This document shows, one piece after another, positions 1-7,031 of a DNA stretch of 12,403 nt (within the stretch, counting starts at the first letter, position 1; the number at the start of each line of letters is the position of its first letter). The DNA comes from Anaerolineaceae bacterium UBA6801 (GTDB lineage: Bacteria; Chloroflexota; Anaerolineae; Anaerolineales; Anaerolineaceae). A program made the position numbers and the translations under genes. The notes under the pieces were generated by a model. That model ran no database searches. It was not told where the DNA came from and worked only from the letters and a program-made list of their open reading frames with translations. The stretch is taken from NCBI GenBank assembly GCA_002452315.1, contig DKFH01000077.1, positions 1-12,403 on the forward strand. Direction: 5' to 3'.

Positions 1-97
1 GATCTCTCGATTTTCCTGATTTGCCGTCAGTTAGCCCTGGTCTGCACCAGGGAACCTCCATCCTCGTCACTAACCCATGAACGGGTTAGCCAGGCGC
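1..97 (-). ncRNA. glmS self-cleaving ribozyme, 5' part, cut by window edge
   Basis: Read on the minus strand, this begins with AAA then GCGCCTGG, the glmS ribozyme cleavage-site sequence; cleavage would fall just 5' of the G at 97. Next comes a 7-bp hairpin (70-76 with 83-89, CTAACCC/GGGTTAG) in the place of P2. Then TGACGAGGATGGAGGTT (69 to 53) matches from memory the core of the Bacillus subtilis glmS ribozyme. There the next bases are ATCGA, a short loop and TCGGCGG. Here 41 bases intervene (52 to 12), holding hairpin CCCTGGT/ACCAGGG (52-46 with 41-35, loop GCAG) and a weaker CTGA/TCAG hairpin (30-27 with 19-16). ATCGAGAGATC then ends exactly at position 1, as if the motif continues outside. 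The family is a glucosamine-6-phosphate-activated ribozyme in the 5' leader of glmS that lowers glmS expression. The second half and the glmS gene are not visible, so identity is likely but unproved. Confidence 0.72.
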
Positions 98-165
98 TTT
101 TATTCCCTTTTGATCCTTCCAAAGCCCTCCAAATTGCGCTACTGAGCACTTTATGAAGTGTGACC

Positions 166-171
166 ATTATA
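166..171 (-). promoter_or_regulatory. Candidate -10 box for the ribozyme/glmS transcript
   Basis: The minus strand reads TATAAT here, a perfect sigma-70-type -10 hexamer, between the end of the hydroxylase operon and the glmS-like ribozyme. Initiation about 7 bases downstream, near 158-160, would give a leader of about 60 bases before the ribozyme cleavage site at 97. No good -35 hexamer lies 16-18 bases upstream (the 17-base spacing gives GGTGCA). The call rests on the -10 match and its position only. Confidence 0.45.
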
Positions 172-280
172 CCTTAATCGTAAAAATGTGCACCTTTCCG
201 CAACTGGCAAACCCAAAGTCAATCATTTTCTAAAATCCACTATTTTTACAATGAATACACCCCTTCCCGCCCTCCGGGCA

Positions 281-305
281 CCCTTCCCCTCGATGAGGGG
301 AAGGG
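281..305. repeat. Perfect 11-bp inverted repeat (REP-like palindrome)
   Basis: CCCTTCCCCTC (281-291), a 3-base spacer GAT, and its exact reverse complement GAGGGGAAGGG (295-305) form a strong hairpin. A smaller GCCC/GGGC inverted repeat lies just to the left (269-279). No T run follows on either strand, so it is not a standard intrinsic terminator. It resembles dispersed intergenic palindromes of GC-rich bacteria and could stop or stabilise the 3' end of the operon transcript. Whether it is repeated elsewhere in the genome cannot be seen. Confidence 0.6.
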
Positions 306-419
306 CAGGGGATGGGGTCACGAATTACGAAATCTCAAAGATTAATTACACTTTGCAATTGCCCTGCTTTCCGCCAATATAAGCAATATCAATTATAAAT
401 ACCATAATTAGTCTCAAGC

Positions 420-1760
420 TTATTCAATACCAAAATATGCGTCGATGAGCTTTTCAAAATCCCTTGCCTGGTCAACATCCAGCAGGCAACGATCATCGAC
501 CCAGGGCACGTGATCGACCCTGAAGGTATTAAATGCCGCCCGGCCACCCTTATCCCCCTCAACCGAACCCAGGTACCCAAACGTTTCCTGCCCAAATAAT
601 ACCGGGTTACCCCTGCGCTCACGCATCATCGGCGCGGTGATCGACCCCCGCCGGACATTATGCCGCTCGATAAGCCCACGGATCAGAAATGGCGAAATCT
701 GTGGCTGGTCGCTGAGTAAAAACATCGCCCGGTCACAGTGCAGGGGCAATTCACGCAGACCAACCCGCATCGATGTAGACTGTCCCTTTTCCCAATCTGG
801 GTTAAATACAATTTTGACAGGCAGGTCCCCCAGTGCTGTTTCTACCGAATCTCGGTGTGCCCCTGTGACCACGATCACCGGGTCCAATCCAGCCACGAGG
901 GCATTCTGCGCCACCTGGGCTACAAACGGCTGCCCACACCAATCCAAAAGCTGCTTGGGTTGCCCCAAGCGCACGCTGCCCCCTGCAGCCAGGATGATGC
1001 CCGCTGTCTTGCTGTACGCGCTGAAAACCGACCCGTCTTGGCCAGGCATATGCAGCGAGCCGATCAGGATCCGGTCGTATGAATCCATTGACAAATTGGC
1101 CAGCCGTAATCCTCTGGCCTTTTGGAGGTCATCCTCGGCCTGGTTCAAGAACAAAAACCGCCTGGCGCCTTCCGGGATGCCTTTGAGCCCACCCAACGGC
1201 GCAGCCAGCACCCGCGCTGCCTGCTCAACGCCAATCACCTCACCCAGGGGCAGATCGGCCAGGTAGGCATAGATCTCCGGCCTGTGCACGCTTTCCTCAG
1301 CCAAAGGCTGGCCGATACCGGACAAGCCCGCCATGACCACCACATGCTCGACCCACTCAGGAATTACCGGTTCATACACCGCCGGTGCTTTGAGGGGCCG
1401 CTGTCGGGCACCATCGGCTTCGATCAATAATGTGTAACCTCGTTCACGGCAAACTTGGTAGAGCGCATCAAGAATGTGCAGGTCAAGGCCCCCCAGTCGC
1501 TGATCCTGGCCGAGGGGACCGGTGAACAGAGCCGTTTTAACCCCGCTCAAATCCAACGCATTCAGTGCTTCGGGTGAAGTGAGAATTTGGTGCTGGTCAG
1601 CCAATTGGGCCTGCCAGGCACCCAGGTGCGTCGTTGTGGTCATCACCACCGGCGGCGAAAGCTCTCCCGCCAGGGCAAACAGCGCGCTAGTCTTGCCGCC
1701 TGCGCCCACAAAAGCGACAGCCTCACCCTTTGAAAAACCCAACGCATGTGAAAGCTTCAT
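420..1760 (-). CDS. mocA: YqeC-MocA fusion: hydroxylase accessory protein / molybdenum cofactor cytidylyltransferase
   Basis: A 446-residue protein with two domains that are usually separate genes. Residues 1 to about 250 resemble YqeC, the putative selenium-dependent hydroxylase accessory protein. They include a nucleotide-binding-like loop VGAGGKTS (18-25), the segment TTTTH (41-45) and EADGAR (114-119). Residues about 254-446 are a MobA-like nucleotidyltransferase of the MocA/YgfJ type, with LAAGGSVRLGQPKQ (257-270), NPDWEKGQSTSM (320-331), the metal-site segment SDQP (350-353) and RRGNP (382-386). MocA joins CMP from CTP to molybdopterin-Mo, giving molybdopterin cytosine dinucleotide and pyrophosphate. 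YqeC has no proven biochemical role; its link to selenium-dependent hydroxylases comes from gene neighbourhood. The ATG lies 6 bases after the yqeB stop with only a weak upstream ribosome site, so translation is probably coupled. It is the last gene of the operon. Confidence 0.9.
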   Translation of the reverse strand: MKLSHALGFSKGEAVAFVGAGGKTSALFALAGELSPPVVMTTTTHLGAWQAQLADQHQILTSPEALNALDLSGVKTALFTGPLGQDQRLGGLDLHILDALYQVCRERGYTLLIEADGARQRPLKAPAVYEPVIPEWVEHVVVMAGLSGIGQPLAEESVHRPEIYAYLADLPLGEVIGVEQAARVLAAPLGGLKGIPEGARRFLFLNQAEDDLQKARGLRLANLSMDSYDRILIGSLHMPGQDGSVFSAYSKTAGIILAAGGSVRLGQPKQLLDWCGQPFVAQVAQNALVAGLDPVIVVTGAHRDSVETALGDLPVKIVFNPDWEKGQSTSMRVGLRELPLHCDRAMFLLSDQPQISPFLIRGLIERHNVRRGSITAPMMRERRGNPVLFGQETFGYLGSVEGDKGGRAAFNTFRVDHVPWVDDRCLLDVDQARDFEKLIDAYFGIE

Positions 1761-1766
1761 CGCGGC

Positions 1767-2579
1767 TTATGCATCCCACAGCAAGCCACGCACTGCAGGC
1801 GGCGTCAGAATTGCCTCTAAAACGCCCCCGCCGATCGCCAGCGATTTCTCAGAGACCGTCCAGCAGCGAAAATCATCCGGCCGCGGGTCAATGTCACCCA
1901 GCTTGGTGCCGGCCTCAACCCTCAGGCCCGGGTAGATCAAACCCCGCACGATGCCCGCAAAAGGCGCGCGCATCTCATGACCGCCCACCGTCAGCACCCG
2001 GTCGCCAGCCTGGACGTGGTCCCCAATCTCGACATAGGTTTGCACCACCCCATCAACCGGGGCATGGATGACACGCTCCCGCGCAAATTCCCCCACCTTA
2101 CCCGGGACGCCGGTGTCCGCCTCCGGTCCCCCCTCCCAATACACCCGCCCCAAGAAGTGCCCCCGGTTGGTCTCAACCGCAGCATGACAGTTCTCTCCCG
2201 CCACAAAACCCGGCCCCAATCCAATCACCAAGTGTGCGATGTCAAGTGACAAAGGCTGGTTCGTTTTGCGCATGCGGGCATCCACCACCACCAGGGGTTT
2301 CAGTGGCAAACTCAATGCGAGATCAGGATCAACCATCACAGGCACTTGTCTCGCCGCCCAGCATACTTGTGCCTCTTCCGGGTGGGAAATTAATAAACCC
2401 CTTGCACCCTCAATGGTGACCTCCCCATCATAAACCGCCTGGGCGAAGGAAACAGAACGCCGCACAGCCAATGGCTGTGCGGCTTCAACAATCAATATGC
2501 GCAGGCCCACCCGATGCAGTCGGATCGCCGCCCCACTGGCCAGATCACCGCCGCCCCACATGAGCACAAATGGTTTCAT
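1767..2579 (-). CDS. yqeB: YqeB-family selenium-dependent molybdenum hydroxylase system protein
   Basis: A 270-residue protein of the YqeB/EF2563 family, which accompanies selenium-dependent molybdenum hydroxylases and orphan SelD genes in comparative-genomic work. The N-terminus has a Rossmann-like nucleotide loop, WGGGDLASG (8-16), followed by a strand ending in VEAAQPLAVRR. The middle carries LGPGFVAGENCHAAVETNRG (121-140) with a single conserved-looking Cys (131). Residues about 168-232 look like a biotin/lipoyl-type barrel with two half repeats (HAPVDGVV and MRAPFAGIV) but no obvious modified Lys motif. The biochemical role is unknown; proposed roles concern selenium delivery to the molybdenum cofactor. 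Its ATG overlaps the stop of the molybdenum subunit gene by 4 bases (ATGA, 2576-2579), so the two are translationally coupled. Confidence 0.9.
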   Translation of the reverse strand: MKPFVLMWGGGDLASGAAIRLHRVGLRILIVEAAQPLAVRRSVSFAQAVYDGEVTIEGARGLLISHPEEAQVCWAARQVPVMVDPDLALSLPLKPLVVVDARMRKTNQPLSLDIAHLVIGLGPGFVAGENCHAAVETNRGHFLGRVYWEGGPEADTGVPGKVGEFARERVIHAPVDGVVQTYVEIGDHVQAGDRVLTVGGHEMRAPFAGIVRGLIYPGLRVEAGTKLGDIDPRPDDFRCWTVSEKSLAIGGGVLEAILTPPAVRGLLWDA

Positions 2580-4786
2580 TTTATCTTACCAAGCCCCCGC
2601 AGCACTCGCTCGGGCGTCAGCGGAAATTCGTGGAACCAGACCCCGGTCGCATCGTACATGGCATGCATGATCGCCGGCGCCAACGGGAGGTAAGGCATCT
2701 CAGCCATGCCGCGGGCCCCATACGGACCGTTCGGTTCCGGATTCTCCAATACAATAGAATCAATCTCAACCGGAATATCCAAAACCGTCGGGATCAGATA
2801 GTTGGAGAGCATATTGGTTTGAACATAGCCGCCTTTTTGGACAAAGTTTTCCATTATGACGTATCCGGAAGCCTGGACCAATGCGCCTTCAATTTGACCC
2901 ACAACTTGCATGGGGTTGATCGCTTTGCCGACATCATCTGCACAGTAAATCTTCGCCAGCCGTACATCGCCCGTTTCCGTGTCGACCTCAAGTTCAACCA
3001 CCTCCGAGACATAGCCATAGGAGATATTCGGGTAGCTTTCGCCGGTGATGGGAGCGTAAGGCGTTGTCGCCGGCGGACGATAAATAAAATACCCAACGGC
3101 CGGGCGTTCTTCCGCCCGCCATTTCTTCAGAGCCAATTCCGCAGCGCCTTTGATGGCATTACCAGCCATAAACGTCATCCGTGAGGCAGAAACACTACCA
3201 GAGTTGCCCGTGTATGCTGTATCGGAAAGGACCATTTCGATTTTTTCCATGGGGATATCCAGCGCTTCAGCGGCAAATTGTTTGAAGACGGTATGCGCTC
3301 CTTGGCCAACATCGGCGCCGGCGTGATACAGGATCACGCGCTCGATCTCCACGCCGCCTTGCAATTCAATTTTGGCATGGCAATTTTCTGGTGCGCCAAA
3401 GGAAAATCCGATATTCTTAAAGGCACAGGCAACACCCCGGCCGCGTTTGACCGTTTCGGTAGACGGCATTTCCGGCGGTGCCGAAAAGCCTGCGGGGGTT
3501 TGATCCCATCCGGCTTTGGTTGCGCAGGCTTCCAACACCGGCTTGATGGTTACGCCTTTAGGCGGTTTGGTGTTGGTGCATAATATCGACTCATCTTCGA
3601 TCAAATTCCGCATGCGCAGTTCTACCGGGTCCATGTCCAGAGCTTCTGCCAGCCGATTGACCTGCATTTCAGCGGCAAAGGCACCTTGCGGCCCACCAAA
3701 GCCTCGAAATGCACCGCCGGGGATATTATTGGTGTAAACCGCGCGTGAATTCACCGAAACATTCGGGATTTCATAGGGCCCAATGCACATTAACGTCGCA
3801 TTTCCCAGCACTTTGGTGGAGGTATATGCATAAGCACCGCCATCTGCCGTCACATCCACCTGTGCAGTCAGGATTTTGCCATCCTTTGTTGCACCCCACT
3901 TAGACACCAGCTTATAAGCATGCCGCTTATGGTGCCCAAAGATGGATTCCTCGCGGCTCCAGATGGTCTTTACCGGCCGATCGATGCCGCGGTCGTGCAA
4001 ATATTTCGCCGCCAGCGCTAAAACGATTTGCACAGACATATCCTCGCGGCCACCAAATGCCCCGCCAATCGCCGGATAGATCACCCGCACCTGCTCCAGA
4101 GGCAGGTCCAGGGCATGCGCGATTTGTTCCTGGTCTTCATGCGTCCACTGGCCGCCAACGATCACCGTCACCCGGCCTTCTTCATCAATATAACCCAGCC
4201 CGGCTTCAGGCTGCAAATAGGCGTGTTCCTGCACCGGCGTGCGATACTCACCCTCCACGACCACATCACACGCGCTGAAGGCCGCTTCTGCGTCTCCATG
4301 GCGAATTTGATACTCGATAAAGACATTCGAGTCGCGATCTGGGTGCAGCAAAACGGTTTCATCAGACATCGCCGCTTCAATCGTCTCCACCACGGGTAAA
4401 TCTTCATAGGTGACCATGATCTTCTGGCAAGCCATCGCCGCCAGCTCCACACTTTCAGCAACCACCACCGCCACCTGGTCACCCACAAAACGCACTCTCT
4501 CCGCAAAGGGTTTCGCAGAGCCCGGGCCGCATAAGACCGGCTGATCGGGCATGATCAGCCCGTACTCATTCACCGGCACATCCTTGGCGGTCAGCACCGC
4601 CAACACGCCCGGCATGGCCTCCGCTTCGCTCGTATCCATCGCCTTGATGATCGCGTGAGGGCGCCCAGCAAACAATATTTTCATATAAGCCTGGTCAGGC
4701 AGGTTAATATCACCGGGATACAGCGCATCGCCGGTGACTTTATCTTTGACATCAACTCTTATGACAGATTTTCCGATATATGCCAT
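2576..4786 (-). CDS. xdhA: Xanthine dehydrogenase-family molybdenum-binding subunit (XdhA-like)
   Basis: A 736-residue large subunit, close to the usual length of stand-alone members. It starts at the a/b-hammerhead domain (residues about 15-130). The cofactor-binding domains follow, with GGAFGGRED (241-249), AFRGFGGPQ (359-367, with the Arg that lies by the substrate in xanthine dehydrogenase), DVGQGAHT (492-499, whose Gln contacts the Mo oxo group in family structures) and the catalytic Glu 696 in GARGMAEMP. It should hydroxylate an aromatic N-heterocycle or aldehyde with oxygen from water, passing electrons through the [2Fe-2S] and FAD modules of the gene just upstream. The substrate cannot be told from sequence. 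A clear AGGAG lies 5 bases before the ATG; the gap to the upstream gene is 18 bases. The gene overlaps yqeB by 4 bases. No in-frame TGA suggests selenocysteine; selenium, if used, would be a cofactor ligand. Confidence 0.92.
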   Translation of the reverse strand: MAYIGKSVIRVDVKDKVTGDALYPGDINLPDQAYMKILFAGRPHAIIKAMDTSEAEAMPGVLAVLTAKDVPVNEYGLIMPDQPVLCGPGSAKPFAERVRFVGDQVAVVVAESVELAAMACQKIMVTYEDLPVVETIEAAMSDETVLLHPDRDSNVFIEYQIRHGDAEAAFSACDVVVEGEYRTPVQEHAYLQPEAGLGYIDEEGRVTVIVGGQWTHEDQEQIAHALDLPLEQVRVIYPAIGGAFGGREDMSVQIVLALAAKYLHDRGIDRPVKTIWSREESIFGHHKRHAYKLVSKWGATKDGKILTAQVDVTADGGAYAYTSTKVLGNATLMCIGPYEIPNVSVNSRAVYTNNIPGGAFRGFGGPQGAFAAEMQVNRLAEALDMDPVELRMRNLIEDESILCTNTKPPKGVTIKPVLEACATKAGWDQTPAGFSAPPEMPSTETVKRGRGVACAFKNIGFSFGAPENCHAKIELQGGVEIERVILYHAGADVGQGAHTVFKQFAAEALDIPMEKIEMVLSDTAYTGNSGSVSASRMTFMAGNAIKGAAELALKKWRAEERPAVGYFIYRPPATTPYAPITGESYPNISYGYVSEVVELEVDTETGDVRLAKIYCADDVGKAINPMQVVGQIEGALVQASGYVIMENFVQKGGYVQTNMLSNYLIPTVLDIPVEIDSIVLENPEPNGPYGARGMAEMPYLPLAPAIMHAMYDATGVWFHEFPLTPERVLRGLGKIK

Positions 4787-4804
4787 GATTGCTCCTGTTC
4801 TGAA

Positions 4805-6223
4805 TTAAGCCTGGTCGCCAGCGGTTTGCAGGTGACTGGCGCTCTCAATCGCTTCGATGATTTTGTAATAGCCCGTGCAGCGGCACAAGTTACCGGTGAT
4901 CGCCTGGCGGATCTCCAACTGGGAAGGTGTCTGGCGCTCTTCCAGCAGCTTGGCGGCGGACATCAAAAATCCCGGGGTGCAGTATCCGCATTGCACCGCG
5001 CCATTCTCGATGAAAGCCTCCTGAACTGGATGTAAGTGGTCGCCTGCGCCCAAACCTTCAATCGTCACGATCTCCGCGCCGTGGGCACGGGGTGCGGGCA
5101 CCAAACAGCTCATCACTGCCCGACCGTCCAGAAATACGGTGCAGGCACCGCATTCGCCCTCCGCGCACCCCTCTTTCGTGCCGGTCAGTCCGGCCTCATC
5201 GCGGATCAAGTTGAGCAAGGTCTTCTCAAAACCGGTGGTGAAATGGTATTCCTTTCCATTGATCCAGGTGTGGATTGCCTCTCCCGTCCAGGGCACTTTT
5301 GGCGCCCGGGCGTGCAAGCCATCTCCCATCAGCAGGATCGGGTCACTGGGGATCTGATCTTTATCCACGCCGTCCCGCAGGGCGGTCATCGCCCGCCTGG
5401 CAATCACGCCCATCATATAAGCTCGATAATCTGCAGAACCACGCACATCGGAGATCGGCCGTGCTGCATCTGCGACAAGCTCTGCAGCCTTGCTGATCAC
5501 GCCATCATCCAGCACTTTCCCGGCCAGGAACGCCTCGGCCGCCTCAGCATGGATGATCGTTGGCGCAGCCGCACCCAGCGTAATTTGGGCATCACTGACC
5601 AGATCGTCTTCTACAGCCAGCAAAACGCTGACGTTGATCACAGAAATCGCCTGCGCTTTGCGTAGTGCGGTTTTTATAAAATAAGACCCGTAAGCCGGCC
5701 CAGGAGCATGGAAAAATACATCCGTGATGATCTCATCCGCGCGCATGATCGTCTTGCGAACGCCAGTGTAAAAATCCGCCAGCGCCACCACGCGTTCATC
5801 GCTTTTGGACGCCAGGCGGAGCTGAGCACCCAAAGCCGTCAGCGGGCTGATGGTGTCATTGGCCGGAGAAGCAGTCACCAGGTTGCCGACGATCGTCCCC
5901 CGGTTGCGGATCTGTGGTGAGCCCACTTCCCAGCAAGCTTGCAGCAGAGCATAGGCTTTTTCGCGGATCAGCGGTGATGCGACCACGTGATTATGCGTCA
6001 CCAACGGCCCCATGTGGATCAGGCCGTCTTCATCCTCGATGATATCGTCCAAACCGGGGATCTTGGTGATGTCGATGATCGTATCGATGCCCTGTCTGAC
6101 ACCGCGCTCGATCTCAAGGATCAAATCCGTCCCGCCCGCCATGATGCGCGCGCTTTCACCAGCTTCTGCTAATGCCTCAACTGCGGCCCCGATTGATTCT
6201 GCTAGAATATATTTTTTCCACAT
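4805..6223 (-). CDS. Fused FAD-binding / [2Fe-2S] subunit of a molybdenum hydroxylase
   Basis: A 472-residue fusion of the medium and small subunits. Residues 1 to about 285 are the FAD domain, with AGGTDL (29-34), RNRGTIVGN (106-114; the more usual form is TIGGN) and the conserved ASPANDT (118-124), plus the C-terminal FAD subdomain (about 180-285). After a linker of about 30 residues, residues 318-460 form the two-cluster iron-sulfur module: Cys 353, 358, 361 and 373 for the plant-ferredoxin-type cluster, and CGYC (412/415) with CRC (447/449) for the second. It should carry electrons from the molybdenum subunit to FAD and then to an unknown acceptor. The order FAD then FeS matches fusion of neighbouring xdhB and xdhC-type (FeS) genes, and is the reverse of eukaryotic xanthine dehydrogenase (FeS, FAD, Mo). 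GGAG sits about 10 bases before the ATG. The partner molybdenum subunit follows directly. Confidence 0.92.
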   Translation of the reverse strand: MWKKYILAESIGAAVEALAEAGESARIMAGGTDLILEIERGVRQGIDTIIDITKIPGLDDIIEDEDGLIHMGPLVTHNHVVASPLIREKAYALLQACWEVGSPQIRNRGTIVGNLVTASPANDTISPLTALGAQLRLASKSDERVVALADFYTGVRKTIMRADEIITDVFFHAPGPAYGSYFIKTALRKAQAISVINVSVLLAVEDDLVSDAQITLGAAAPTIIHAEAAEAFLAGKVLDDGVISKAAELVADAARPISDVRGSADYRAYMMGVIARRAMTALRDGVDKDQIPSDPILLMGDGLHARAPKVPWTGEAIHTWINGKEYHFTTGFEKTLLNLIRDEAGLTGTKEGCAEGECGACTVFLDGRAVMSCLVPAPRAHGAEIVTIEGLGAGDHLHPVQEAFIENGAVQCGYCTPGFLMSAAKLLEERQTPSQLEIRQAITGNLCRCTGYYKIIEAIESASHLQTAGDQA

Positions 6224-6240
6224 ATGTCATTATCTCCAAT

Positions 6241-7029
6241 TTATGCTCGCTGAAAATGTTTTTTCAGCTGGTTGTAATGGTCAATGATCTCTGCCAAGAT
6301 GCTGATCGCAATCTCATTGGGTGTTTCTGCGTGAATGAAAATACCAATCGGCGATTTAACCCGCTCCAGGGCTTCTTTTGAAATCCCCTGTTCGAGCAGT
6401 TTTTCCTGGGTGTGCGCCCAGCGCCGTTTTGAGCCGATCAAACCGATATAGGGCACATTCGTCTCCAGCAAGGCTGGCAGCCCTTCGATATCCACCTCTG
6501 CTCCCCGGGTCACCAGGACCAGGTAGGTACGCGAATCCAGATTCATCTGCTCCGGGATCTGGTTCATCGGGATAGGCAGATAAAGGTCAGCCCCGGGTGT
6601 TTCCTCCGGGGTACAGAGTTCCTCACGGTCATCGCTGACCACAACTCGAAAGCCCAACCACTTGGCCAAATGCACGATCGGGCGGCCTACATGGCCTGCG
6701 CCAACCACCACAATGGTGGGCAGTTTCAGAAAGGGCTCAACGAACACCGTCACCACCCCGCCGCAGATGCCCGCATCACCGCGTTCAGGATCGATCATGT
6801 CGTAAGTCAAGAAGCGGGTTTTGCCATCCTGAAATGAGGCCATTGCCTCAGCCAGGACCCGGTTCTCAACCTCGCCCCCACCCACGGTTCCCTCAAAGCG
6901 GCCGTCGCTGTAGACCAGCATCTTGGCCCCAGCATGCCGGGGCACGGACCCTTTGGTGTTCACGATAGTGCATAATACAACCGATTCTCCCCGATCCAAA
7001 GCTTCCTTCAATAATTCAACAATCCTCAT
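6241..7029 (-). CDS. xdhC: XdhC/CoxI-family molybdenum cofactor maturation chaperone
   Basis: A 262-residue protein of normal family length. The N-terminal XdhC/CoxI domain shows GSVPRHAGAKM and VGGGEVENRV (about 49-58), then GICGG (87-91). The C-terminal Rossmann domain has VVGAGHVGRP (108-117), IGLIGSKRR (195-203) and the family tail SPIGIFIHAETPNEIA (about 226-241). In studied members the protein binds the cofactor, protects its terminal sulfido ligand and hands it to the hydroxylase apoprotein. In selenium-dependent systems a homologous step would handle the selenido form, which is inference. The ATG at 7029 is chosen because GAGGAG (7035-7040) lies 5 bases upstream. A GTG at 7035 would add two residues and overlap the pyrophosphatase stop by 4 bases. 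It lies between the pyrophosphatase and the FAD/FeS subunit and may serve both hydroxylases. Confidence 0.92.
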   Translation of the reverse strand: MRIVELLKEALDRGESVVLCTIVNTKGSVPRHAGAKMLVYSDGRFEGTVGGGEVENRVLAEAMASFQDGKTRFLTYDMIDPERGDAGICGGVVTVFVEPFLKLPTIVVVGAGHVGRPIVHLAKWLGFRVVVSDDREELCTPEETPGADLYLPIPMNQIPEQMNLDSRTYLVLVTRGAEVDIEGLPALLETNVPYIGLIGSKRRWAHTQEKLLEQGISKEALERVKSPIGIFIHAETPNEIAISILAEIIDHYNQLKKHFQRA

Positions 7030-7031
7030 AC

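Larger units (their letters stand above)
98..419. other. Intergenic region between operon end and ribozyme
   Basis: No plausible gene lies here on either strand. It holds the presumed leader and promoter of the ribozyme transcript (about 98-175), a perfect 11-bp inverted repeat at 281-305 inside a G/C-block stretch (261-317), and AT-rich flanks. No classical intrinsic terminator (GC hairpin followed by a T run) was found for the operon that ends at 420, so its 3' end may be Rho-dependent or processed. A weak all-AT hairpin at 391-396/404-409 follows the last stop codon. Confidence 0.6.

Noticed and set aside
35..52. CCCTGGT/ACCAGGG hairpin as a terminator of a gene left of the window.
   Set aside because: No T run follows on either strand, and its position within the glmS-like sequence explains it better as part of that RNA.
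392..397. Minus-strand TATAAT just after the mocA stop as a promoter.
   Set aside because: The only -35-like hexamer (TTGAGA) is 14 bases upstream, which is too close, and the area is AT-rich, so chance matches are likely. The copy at 166-171 is better placed.
391..409. AATTAT/ATAATT hairpin after the last stop as an intrinsic terminator.
   Set aside because: It is a six-pair all-AT stem with no T run; too weak to call.
2570..3184. Long plus-strand open frame inside the Mo subunit gene; similar ones at 637-1266, 5036-5665 and 10413-10991.
   Set aside because: Each lies opposite a gene with clear family motifs. Their translations are rich in Arg, His and Pro, with no recognisable domain or good ribosome site.
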